Shown here one piece after another: positions 1 to 6,326 of a DNA stretch of 9,984 bases. A program made the position numbers and the translations under genes. The notes below the pieces were generated by a model. That model saw only the letters and a list, made by a program, of their open reading frames with translations. It searched no databases and was not told where the DNA came from. Source of the DNA: Acidobacteriota bacterium. Its GTDB lineage: Bacteria > Actinomycetota > Acidimicrobiia > Spongiisociales > UBA5794. Every line of letters begins with the position of its first letter. The stretch's first letter is position 1. The stretch is taken from contig SMXV01000082.1 in assembly GCA_004356175.1 (NCBI GenBank), positions 1 through 9,984 on the forward strand. Direction: 5' to 3'.

Positions 1-204
1 CCCGTCTGTTAATACCCCGCTCGATGGAGTGTCGGTCGGTGTCTCAACCGGACTGGTGGTTCCGCTTGACGCGGAAGTTGTTCGAGGCTTTGTCTCATCC
101 CTACAGTCTCGGCAGAGGCTCGGCGTCCAACCCGGGTACCGATCCAGTACTTCCTGCGGAAGTGCGAAGTTTTTGCCGCAGTCGCGGCACTCGAAATCTG
201 GCAT
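1..204 (-). CDS. Zinc-ribbon protein, 5' part only; probable RNase H family
   Basis: This gene starts with ATG at 204 and runs off the left edge, so only 68 codons are visible. Two CxxC pairs (Cys6/Cys9 and Cys31/Cys34) frame a segment with YPGW, the layout of a short zinc ribbon like the zf-trcl type. A Ser/Thr/Pro-rich linker follows (about residues 38-62), as expected between two domains. The last visible residues, GVLTDG, resemble the first strand of RNase HI, where TDG carries the first catalytic Asp. That would make the missing part an RNase H domain that cleaves RNA in RNA-DNA hybrids. The zinc ribbon is seen directly; the RNase H assignment rests on six residues plus the linker and is inference. 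No strong ribosome binding site precedes the ATG. It lies 33 bases after the PilT-like gene on the same strand and may be cotranscribed with it. Confidence 0.6.
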   Translation of the reverse strand, partial: MPDFECRDCGKNFALPQEVLDRYPGWTPSLCRDCRDETKPRTTSASSGTTSPVETPTDTPSSGVLTDG

Positions 205-237
205 GTCCGACAGGGTAGGGAATCTTCAGAACCGACA

Positions 238-1329
238 CTAGACGGCGGCGACTTGGCCTACACCGGCGGCGAGCTTGAAGTCTAGCGGGGATACGACATT
301 CATCAGGGCGTCGGAGAGGCGAATCTCGCCAGTTTCGTACTTTTTTCCAATCGCCTGGTCCATCGTCTGCATCCCGTAGAAAGCGCCCTCATTCATGATC
401 TCGGCGATCTCGTCGATCCTCCCCTGGACAACAAGGCGTTCACTCACTGCTTCGGTATTCACCAACAGCTCGATACACAGAGTTCGGCCCTCGCCGTCGG
501 CTTTCGGAATCAATCTCTGAGACACAATTGAACGAAGAGTCGTTGCAAGCATTTGGCGCGTTCGCCTCTCCAAGTATTCGGGGAATGAATCAAGAATCCG
601 TCGAAGCGTCTCGATCGCGTCGAGTGTGTACATCGTCGAGATCACAAGGTGACCAGACTCAGCGGCGACGAGCGCTGCCTCAATCGTTTCGCTATCCCTC
701 AACTCGCCCACATAAATCACATCAGGATCTTGACGCATCACGGACTCCATGCCAGCCTTGAACGATGGGGTATCGACTCCAACCTCACGCTGACTGATGA
801 TCGACATCTTGTCCTTGTGGAGCACCTCGATTGGGTCTTCGATTGTGATGATGCTGACCCTGCGCGACGAATTGATCTGATCGATCATGGCGGCGCAGGT
901 CGTTGTCTTACCAGAGCCGGTCGGTCCGGTCACGATGATGAGGCCATCGGCCTCGTCGAGCGCGCTTGTCGCAGAAGCCGGCAGTCCGAGCTCGGCAAGG
1001 GTTGACAGCGTCGGAACAACGGACCTCACAACGATGTTCACAGAACCGCGCTGTCGGTACGCATTAATCCTAAATCTTCCGACCTCAGACCGACCGTACG
1101 CAAAGTCGATGTCCGAGATCTCCTCCACGTCAGCCTTGATGCGCTCCGGTAACAATTGCCTGAGAAGTTCCTCGGTATCCGTGGCGGTCAACGGATCAAG
1201 TTCCGATGGCTGAAGTTGACCGTCAATCCTGTAAGCAGGTGGTGAACCGACTTTCAGATGCAGGTCTGATCCGCCGGTGGTAACAAGCTTCCTGAGAAGC
1301 CCGTCAAGGTTGAAACCCTGTTCTGGCAC
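238..1329 (-). CDS. pilT: PilT-type twitching motility ATPase
   Basis: A 363-residue secretion ATPase of the PilT/GspE superfamily, close to the usual PilT length. PilT hexamers sit at the cytoplasmic base of type IV pili and power retraction. The N-terminal domain shows SDLHLKVGSPPAYRIDG (21-37) and GRFRINAYRQRGS (84-96). The C-terminal RecA-like domain has Walker A GPTGSGKTT (135-143), the Asp box ITIEDPIE (161-168), Walker B DPDVIYVGELRD (201-212), and a His box SGHLVISTMYTLDA (225-238). The second His normally found in STLHT is Tyr234 here. The start is GTG at 1329, with GGAG six bases upstream. The C terminus keeps the GMQTMDQAI segment common in PilT. No pilin, PilB or PilC gene is visible nearby, so it could act with pilus genes elsewhere or in another export process. 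The family is certain; retraction as the role is likely. Confidence 0.92.
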   Translation of the reverse strand: MPEQGFNLDGLLRKLVTTGGSDLHLKVGSPPAYRIDGQLQPSELDPLTATDTEELLRQLLPERIKADVEEISDIDFAYGRSEVGRFRINAYRQRGSVNIVVRSVVPTLSTLAELGLPASATSALDEADGLIIVTGPTGSGKTTTCAAMIDQINSSRRVSIITIEDPIEVLHKDKMSIISQREVGVDTPSFKAGMESVMRQDPDVIYVGELRDSETIEAALVAAESGHLVISTMYTLDAIETLRRILDSFPEYLERRTRQMLATTLRSIVSQRLIPKADGEGRTLCIELLVNTEAVSERLVVQGRIDEIAEIMNEGAFYGMQTMDQAIGKKYETGEIRLSDALMNVVSPLDFKLAAGVGQVAAV

Positions 1330-1385
1330 GCGACACTCCGACTCGTTGACTGTATCTCATCGATATCGGCAGGCAGGCGGCTTGC

Positions 1386-2399
1386 TTAACGAAATTTCCA
1401 GAACTCTCTCATCGTCTCCACGACCCTATCTGAAACCTCCGCGGTCGCACTCAACATGTCGTTCGGCCACCAGTCGGGCCCAACCGGTCTGGCGAGACCA
1501 ACAGTTGTTGCGCTGGACGACTCGGAGATAGCGTCAAGATCGTATCCGCCTTCGAGCATCGTGATGATCCTTCCTCCGGTCACCTGGCTCGCAGCCCAGC
1601 CGGTCAACACGCCGTAATCCGCAGATTCCAACATAAGGCCACCGATTGGATCGAGTCGGTGCGCATCGTACCCATTGCTCACCAAGATCCAATCTGGCGA
1701 AAACTGCTCAACAATCGGTACGACCACTCTTCCAAAGGAGCCAAGATATGTCGTCGATTTCGTGCCGGCCGGAAGAGGAATATTGACGGTCATTCCCCGC
1801 CCCTTTCCAACGCCCGTGTCGCTGATCAGCCCGGTCCCCGGATAGAACGGGGATTGGTGAATCGACACGTACAGGACGTCGGGGTTATCAAGGAACGTAT
1901 TTTGAGTTCCGTTTCCGTGGTGCACATCCCAATCAACTACTGCAACTCTGTTTCCCAGCAGCGTCAGATATGTAGCGGTGATCGCGACATTGTTGAAGAG
2001 ACAGAACCCCATGGCAAGGCTCTCTTCAGCGTGGTGTCCCGGTGGACGCATCGCGACAAACGCTCCGTCATAGTTCCCGGCGAGAATCGAGTCCACAGCG
2101 GCTGGTCCCGCACCCGCGGCATGAATGGCGGCCTCATAGGACGCCGCGACCGCGTAGGTGTCGTCGTCAATGGCCCCTCCCCCTCTCGAGCAAAAAGCTC
2201 TGATCTCCTCAATGAATTCGCTGGAGTGAACCCTCTCGAGCAAACCACGATCAACGGCCAGCGCATGGCGCCTGACGATGTCCACTCCCGCCCCGAGCAC
2301 TCCATCGATTGCAGCATCGAGTCGTTCGGGCCGCTCGGGATGACCTGGCGGTGAAACGTGTTTGGCACTGGATTCGTGGGTCACAAGCAACACAGACAT
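1386..2399 (-). CDS. Histone-deacetylase-family (AcuC-like) zinc deacetylase
   Basis: A class I/II histone-deacetylase-fold enzyme that hydrolyses acetyl groups from lysine, polyamines or related substrates in the cytoplasm. In the longer reading from ATG 2438 (350 residues), the active site is intact: RPPGHH (131-136) with the tandem His pair, DWDVHHGNGTQ (169-179) with zinc ligands Asp171 and His173, Asp258 in SNGYDAH, and catalytic Tyr299 in LEGGYD. I chose the ATG at 2399, which gives 337 residues, because family members start just before VLLVTH. However, AGGG lies five bases before the ATG at 2438, so the 13-residue extension is possible. It lies 56 bases before the PilT-like gene on the same strand and is divergent from a GNAT acetyltransferase, so the two may act in opposition. 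Substrate cannot be told from sequence; acetoin utilisation (AcuC), acetylpolyamine and protein deacetylases share this fold. Confidence 0.9.
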   Translation of the reverse strand: MSVLLVTHESSAKHVSPPGHPERPERLDAAIDGVLGAGVDIVRRHALAVDRGLLERVHSSEFIEEIRAFCSRGGGAIDDDTYAVAASYEAAIHAAGAGPAAVDSILAGNYDGAFVAMRPPGHHAEESLAMGFCLFNNVAITATYLTLLGNRVAVVDWDVHHGNGTQNTFLDNPDVLYVSIHQSPFYPGTGLISDTGVGKGRGMTVNIPLPAGTKSTTYLGSFGRVVVPIVEQFSPDWILVSNGYDAHRLDPIGGLMLESADYGVLTGWAASQVTGGRIITMLEGGYDLDAISESSSATTVGLARPVGPDWWPNDMLSATAEVSDRVVETMREFWKFR

Positions 2400-2479
2400 A
2401 CCTGCAATTCTTGCATGTACTTGACTTGTAACAATCATGACTACCCTGACCGCGTGTGGTGAGACCCAATGGAGAGGTC
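2400..2479. promoter_or_regulatory. Divergent intergenic region with a candidate plus-strand promoter
   Basis: This is the gap between the leftward deacetylase and the rightward GNAT gene, and it should hold promoters for both. On the plus strand TTGACT (2421-2426) matches five of six bases of a -35 element. TACCCT (2442-2447) fits the loose actinobacterial TAnnnT -10 pattern, but the 15-base spacer is short. No convincing minus-strand promoter is visible. If the deacetylase starts at 2438, that gene covers half of this region. Having promoters here follows from the divergent layout; the exact elements are weak. Confidence 0.3.
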
Positions 2480-3214
2480 ATGACACTTGTAGATTCGCCC
2501 CATCGGGTATTTCAGCGAGGAACCTGGCCAGGTTCTGTATCGCTGCGCCGAGGATGGGCAAGAGCTGAAGCGAGGCCATGGAATTCATCCGTGGACGACG
2601 CTGCGCTGCGCGTACTACGCGGAGGAGCAGGATTCATCAGCGCATGTGTCGAGAAACTTCTTGTCGCCGGTGCGCCTGGCATCCTCTCCCAACCTCTGTC
2701 GCGTTCGTCGCGCAAGGCATGGGAGAGTGCCGGATTTGTCGACTACGTCGATCTTGCTCTCATGCGATTGAGTCTCGACGAACCAATTGACGCCCCGAGC
2801 CACCTTGTCGTGCGCCAGGACGAACCTGACCTCGATGCGATGCTCGCCATTGACATGGCTGCATTCACTCCGTTCTGGCAGTTCGACCGTCTTGCTCTCG
2901 TCGAGTCGACCCAGGCGACTTCAAAATCGAGCGTGTTCGCAATCAACGACGGAAGCGACGGCATTGCAGGTTTCGCCGTCGTTGGGTACGGGCACGCAAT
3001 TTCGTACCTCCAAAGGGTGGCTGTTGCCCCAGTGTGGCAGGGGCAGGGCATGGGTCGAAGCCTCGTACGGGCAGCTTCTCGGAGCGCACGGCGGCACGGA
3101 TCCCGAGCCATCCTCCTGAACACGCAATTCACCAACACAGCCGCAATCGGCCTCTACGAGACAGAGGGTTTCAGGCAACTACCTGAATCTCTGGCGGTCC
3201 TCCGGTCTGGATAG
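2480..3214 (+). CDS. GNAT-family N-acetyltransferase
   Basis: A 244-residue acetyl-CoA-dependent N-acetyltransferase. The C-terminal half (about 110-244) is a clear GNAT domain: motif A is QRVAVAPVWQGQGMGRSL (178-195), whose Q-x-G-x-G loop binds the acetyl-CoA pyrophosphate, and motif B is NTAAIGLYETEGF (219-231). The N-terminal half ends in KAWESAGF plus a strand, suggesting a decayed second GNAT fold, as in two-domain GNATs such as mycothiol synthase. The protein is shorter than that enzyme and I would not assign that role. The start at 2480 is chosen over GTG 2456 because GGAGAGG (2471-2477) is well spaced before it. It ends five bases before the pseudokinase gene, so the two are probably translated together. 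The pattern NxxAxxLYxxxGF is shared with RimI-type enzymes, but the substrate is unknown. It occupies the place where murJ would be expected by comparison with Mycobacterium. Confidence 0.82.
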   Translation: MTLVDSPHRVFQRGTWPGSVSLRRGWARAEARPWNSSVDDAALRVLRGGAGFISACVEKLLVAGAPGILSQPLSRSSRKAWESAGFVDYVDLALMRLSLDEPIDAPSHLVVRQDEPDLDAMLAIDMAAFTPFWQFDRLALVESTQATSKSSVFAINDGSDGIAGFAVVGYGHAISYLQRVAVAPVWQGQGMGRSLVRAASRSARRHGSRAILLNTQFTNTAAIGLYETEGFRQLPESLAVLRSG

Positions 3215-3219
3215 CGGTA

Positions 3220-4509
3220 ATGCCGCCACGTCTGCCAGGCCGCTACCACTTAAATATTCGACTTGGCAGCGACGGCGACATTGAAGAATGGTTCGCCCAG
3301 GACGAAACCCTTGACCGCCCCGTCCTCATCCGCTACCTCGCTCCTGAATCCTCAGAGGATCGCCACGCCGCCTTCCTCGCAAACGTACGATCTGCGGCCG
3401 CGCTGAGCGATGTCCATCTCCAAAAGGTGTTCGCAGCAGGGGAGACAACCGCTTCGGCGTACTCAGTGTCTGAGTGGGATGGCGGTGTGACCATTGCCGA
3501 CAGATTACGAGCTGAAGAGGCAATCCCCGTGGCCGAGTTCCTTCCGAACGCTTCTGGCCTGTGCCTTGCGTTGGCACGATTCCACGAGCTAGGGGGCGTA
3601 CACGGCGCCATCGACACCTCATCGGTCCACTACTCGGCCGCGCATCCAGTAAAACTTGGCGCGTTCGGGAGAGAGAGCAGATGGTCCGACGCCGCGGAGG
3701 ACACGATGGCACTCGCCGAGGTCCTTCGAGCGGCCATCACAGGAACAGACGATTCGAGCCTCTTTCCGTCCGATGTTGTCAGTGGCGTCGATCCGTCAGT
3801 CGACGACGCACTCAGAGCAGGTATCTCGGGGTCTCTCGACGCGGCAGGTCTCGCCCTCTCTCTCAGGGCTGCGCCGCACGTTGTACAGCACGAGACCATC
3901 CCATCCAAACCATGGAGGACACTTGCGGCGTTCGGCATCATTGTTGTTCTGATCGCCGCGCTCGCGGCCGTAGGGCTCGCGGCCGAGTTCGACCCTGACT
4001 CTCCTGGCCTGTATCCCGTCACTGCCAAACCAATAACACCTACCACGACAGTTCCGACGCAGGTCGACATCCCAATCGATACGGAGAGCCGACTTACATC
4101 CGAGGTCTTCGTGTACGACCCGGTTGGCGATGGCACAGAGAGCAACGACACTGTCGGTGCAGCAATCGACGGGATCCAATCCAGTGCGTGGCAGACCGAG
4201 ATCTACTCCCGTCCCCTCAGTGAAATCAAAACTGGCGTCGGGCTCGTATTCGACGTTGACGGAACTCCGGCGGCGATCTTCATCTCGGGAACCCCCTCAA
4301 CGGTATTCAGTATCGGTTGGTCCGCCACCATCGACGACGATCCGCAACAGTGGGAACGGCTCGCGAGGGGCACGCTTCAGCTTGCGTCCTCCAGAATCCA
4401 AGTTCCAATTCGAGGCGGGGGATATTGGCTGCTGTGGCTCACCGACCTGCCCGCGAGACCGGACGGGTCGTATCAGGCACGAATCTCAGACGTACGCTTC
4501 GCTCCTTAG
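3220..4509 (+). CDS. Membrane pseudokinase with extracellular discoidin-like domain (MviN C-terminal type)
   Basis: A 429-residue protein matching the C-terminal half of mycobacterial MviN (Rv3910), without the MurJ flippase part. Residues 8-220 resemble a Ser/Thr kinase fold but lack catalytic residues: the strand-3 Lys is Arg38 (VLIRYL), HRD is HGA (128-130), the catalytic-loop Asn is Ser135, and DFG is AFG (148-150). One transmembrane helix follows (about 233-255), then a Thr/Pro linker (267-285) and an outer domain (about 286-429). This domain has the VGDGTESNDTVGAAIDG and SSAWQTEIY pattern of the MviN carbohydrate-binding or discoidin-like domain. In Mycobacterium the pseudokinase is phosphorylated by PknB and then binds the FHA protein FhaA, which restrains peptidoglycan synthesis. 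A similar scaffolding role is inferred here. Thr226 sits just inside the membrane, near where MviN carries its phosphothreonine. The downstream sigM-like gene supports the match. Confidence 0.85.
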   Translation: MPPRLPGRYHLNIRLGSDGDIEEWFAQDETLDRPVLIRYLAPESSEDRHAAFLANVRSAAALSDVHLQKVFAAGETTASAYSVSEWDGGVTIADRLRAEEAIPVAEFLPNASGLCLALARFHELGGVHGAIDTSSVHYSAAHPVKLGAFGRESRWSDAAEDTMALAEVLRAAITGTDDSSLFPSDVVSGVDPSVDDALRAGISGSLDAAGLALSLRAAPHVVQHETIPSKPWRTLAAFGIIVVLIAALAAVGLAAEFDPDSPGLYPVTAKPITPTTTVPTQVDIPIDTESRLTSEVFVYDPVGDGTESNDTVGAAIDGIQSSAWQTEIYSRPLSEIKTGVGLVFDVDGTPAAIFISGTPSTVFSIGWSATIDDDPQQWERLARGTLQLASSRIQVPIRGGGYWLLWLTDLPARPDGSYQARISDVRFAP

Positions 4510-4585
4510 CTCGCCTGAAGCCACATCGGATTCACCGACCCTCTGATGGCGTGATAGCAATGTCGTGCCTACTGTTTCATCCGAT

Positions 4586-5167
4586 ATGACGGACAGAGCC
4601 GACCGAGACGTGGAACTGATTGAGCGGTATCTCGCGGGGGATATCGAAGCCTTCAATGAGATCATGGTGGCGCACGAAGGTCGCGTCTTTGGCATCTGTC
4701 TTCGAATGCTTCGGAACCGGGAGGCTGCGCTCGACGCAACCCAGGACACGTTCCTCACCGTCTTCAGAAAAGTCGACCGATATGAATCGCGCGCTGCGTT
4801 CTCAACCTGGTTGTACCGCGTCACTGTCAATACCTGCTACGACTATCTCAGGCGCGAAAAACGGAAGAAAGCCGACAAACTTCCCGAGTCGTACGACCCC
4901 GTTGACGTCAGGGCGTCCGATCCATTCAACTCCGTTGAAGTGAGGCCTGACATCGAAGAGGCTCTCTCCCTGCTGAGCCCGGAGTTCAGGGCAGCGGTGG
5001 TCCTAGTGGATCTGCAAGGCATGTCACTTGAGCAGGCGAGCGATACCCTCGAGATTCCCAGCGGCACCATCAAGAGCAGGCTGTTTCGTGCACGAAGACA
5101 ATTGGCTCAAAGTCTTGGGAACCTCAAACCGGCCCCTGGCCGTCCTATTGCTGACATCGGAGAATGA
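4586..5167 (+). CDS. sigM: ECF RNA polymerase sigma factor, SigM-like
   Basis: A 193-residue extracytoplasmic-function sigma factor that directs RNA polymerase to a stress or envelope regulon. The region 2 domain spans about 13-91, with the core-binding DATQDTFLTVFRKVDRY (50-66) and the -10-reading FSTWLYRVTVNTCYDYLRR (72-90). A Lys-rich linker follows, then region 4 (121-175) with the helix-turn-helix MSLEQASDTLEIPSGTIKSR (146-165) that reads the -35. The start is uncertain: I chose ATG 4586 over GTG 4565 because the seven extra codons have low GC at third positions. Neither has a clear ribosome binding site. The symbol rests on position between the MviN-type pseudokinase and the anti-sigma/trxB/trxA/cwlM genes, as in Mycobacterium. 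The last four bases overlap the anti-sigma gene (ATGA), the usual arrangement for a sigma and its regulator. No autoregulatory ECF promoter was found just upstream. Confidence 0.88.
   Translation: MTDRADRDVELIERYLAGDIEAFNEIMVAHEGRVFGICLRMLRNREAALDATQDTFLTVFRKVDRYESRAAFSTWLYRVTVNTCYDYLRREKRKKADKLPESYDPVDVRASDPFNSVEVRPDIEEALSLLSPEFRAAVVLVDLQGMSLEQASDTLEIPSGTIKSRLFRARRQLAQSLGNLKPAPGRPIADIGE
5117..5144 (+). promoter_or_regulatory. Candidate ECF-type promoter inside the end of sigM
   Basis: GGGAACC (5117-5123) is followed after 17 bases by CGTC (5141-5144). This matches the general ECF promoter pattern (GGAAC, 16-18 bases, CGTC or CGTT), including the one I recall for mycobacterial SigM. It lies 20 bases before the anti-sigma start at 5164, so it could let the sigma factor raise its own inhibitor and the redox genes downstream. 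The bases also encode SigM residues, so chance is a real possibility. Confidence 0.25.
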
Positions 5168-5979
5168 TGAACGACCAAGACCGCGAGCTAATCGCAGAAC
5201 TTGCGCAAGGCGAGCTCAGCCCACATGATGCTGACGCTGCGCTTGCGCGGGTCGAGGCGGACGAGGAACTCTCGCTCGAATACGAGGCACAAATCTCCGC
5301 ACTTGCCTATCTCCACTCCGCCGAAACACCCATGTTGACCAAAACTGAACAATCGACGCTCCGATCAAACCTGACCGAACAACTCGGCCTTTCACCGGCA
5401 CCCGCAGTTGTAGCGCCGGCAAAACGTACGGCACGGTGGATGCAGCCAGTATTCGGTCTCGTGACTGCCGCTGGCGTGATTGCTGCAGTGGTGATCCTTC
5501 CTGGACTTCTCTCCGGACAAAATTCTTCGGATTCAGCCGATGTCGCACTCGCGCCAGCTATCACTCAATCCGCCGAGGGCTCCGCTAGTACAACCGAAGC
5601 AGCCGACGCGGCCGCACCTGGGGACCTTCGCGACGACGGAGAACCTGAAATGCTGCTCTTCGCGTCGGACTCGGTTGATGTTGACGAACTGCTCGCCCAG
5701 GTTCAGGGCGCTACAACACAGGACGAGGCATCAAGCAAACTCCTCGATTCGCTCATGCCCAGTAGTTCAGAATCGGCTGCCAGCGACTCCACCGCTAGCT
5801 GCAGCTCAGACATCGCAGATCAGCTCGATCCCGATGTGACCGCCATCATTCCCCTTGGCGCAATTGACACCGACACAGGCAACATCGTTCACTTTGGAAT
5901 CAGCTACGGCTCCGGTATCGAGGATGTTGTCAGCGTCGACTCCGAGACGTGCGCAATCATCGATTCAAGTACCCGGTAG
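5164..5979 (+). CDS. Membrane-anchored anti-sigma factor (RsmA-like position)
   Basis: A 271-residue single-span membrane protein that by position should hold the SigM-like factor inactive. The cytoplasmic part (1-92) is acidic and helical, with the opening ELIAELAQGELSPHDADAAL that resembles the first helices of anti-sigma domains. It has no Cys and so no HxxxCxxC zinc motif. One transmembrane helix spans about 95-116. A Ser/Ala/Thr-rich stalk (117-150) and an outer domain with two Cys, Cys213 and Cys253, follow. The start overlaps the sigM stop by four bases. A second ATG at 5167 is better spaced from GGAG (5159-5162) and may be the real start. The outer sequence is not one I recognise as a sensor domain. 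The anti-sigma role is inferred from coupling, topology and synteny with Mycobacterium rsmA, not from a clear domain match. Confidence 0.7.
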   Translation: MMNDQDRELIAELAQGELSPHDADAALARVEADEELSLEYEAQISALAYLHSAETPMLTKTEQSTLRSNLTEQLGLSPAPAVVAPAKRTARWMQPVFGLVTAAGVIAAVVILPGLLSGQNSSDSADVALAPAITQSAEGSASTTEAADAAAPGDLRDDGEPEMLLFASDSVDVDELLAQVQGATTQDEASSKLLDSLMPSSSESAASDSTASCSSDIADQLDPDVTAIIPLGAIDTDTGNIVHFGISYGSGIEDVVSVDSETCAIIDSSTR

Positions 5980-6017
5980 CACTTCCCACCAAACGCCAAC
6001 GCTAGTCTCCCTTATTC

Positions 6018-6323
6018 ATGACGGACCACAACGCACCCGCCTCTGCGCGAATAGCCGAGGGACTTGAACTCGTAGCGACCAAGATTCGCGAGTTCACGGT
6101 CGATAGGGCCGCGGTGGGAATCACGTGGGCAGCGGTTGGTCTCATCTTGATTGTCGTCGGAGGGATGGCGGCCTACTGGCTTCTCGTGGGAATATTTCGT
6201 GCCCTCGGGACGCTGATCGGGGTGGAAACGGCGTATGCCCTTGTCGGTGGTGTCCTCATAATCGGAGGCTCTGTTGCATGGCTCAGGCGTTACCCCCAGG
6301 ACAGACCTTCACAAGAGGAGTAG
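6018..6323 (+). CDS. Small two-helix membrane protein, unknown function
   Basis: A 101-residue protein I do not recognise. A hydrophilic N-terminal stretch (1-31, with ARIAEGLELVATKIREF as a likely amphipathic helix) precedes two transmembrane helices, about 33-57 and 70-89. A short basic then acidic tail follows (RRYPQDRPSQEE). Basic residues flanking both helices suggest both ends lie in the cytoplasm. It starts 38 bases after the anti-sigma stop and ends three bases before trxB, and it contains the trxB ribosome binding site, so it is likely translated with trxB. No Shine-Dalgarno site precedes it. TAGTCT (6003-6008) could be a -10 element close enough for a leaderless or short-leader transcript. 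Its size and hairpin topology recall actinobacterial holin-like or DUF families, but I cannot name one. Third-position GC and the tight spacing support a real gene. Confidence 0.75.
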   Translation: MTDHNAPASARIAEGLELVATKIREFTVDRAAVGITWAAVGLILIVVGGMAAYWLLVGIFRALGTLIGVETAYALVGGVLIIGGSVAWLRRYPQDRPSQEE

Positions 6324-6326
6324 GCA

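Noticed and set aside
2..241. Open reading frame on the plus strand at the left edge
   Set aside because: It lies over the minus-strand zinc-ribbon gene, which has a clear four-Cys pattern and a proper domain layout. The plus-strand product has no recognisable motif.
2345..2365. GTGAAACGTGTTTGGC as a parS site
   Set aside because: ParS is a near-perfect palindrome around GTTTCACGTGAAAC. This sequence has the wrong half-site order. I found no parS in the window by eye, nor any DnaA box of the TTGTCCACA type.
2456..2479. GTG 2456 as the start of the GNAT gene
   Set aside because: The ATG at 2480 has GGAGAGG just ahead at good spacing; the GTG does not.
3630..4151. 173-codon minus-strand reading frame
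   Set aside because: It is a Ser-rich shadow of the pseudokinase gene, with no motifs and no upstream ribosome binding site.
4287..4314. Second GGGAACC inside the pseudokinase gene as an ECF promoter for sigM
   Set aside because: No CGTC or CGTT follows at 16-18 bases, so it lacks a -10 element.
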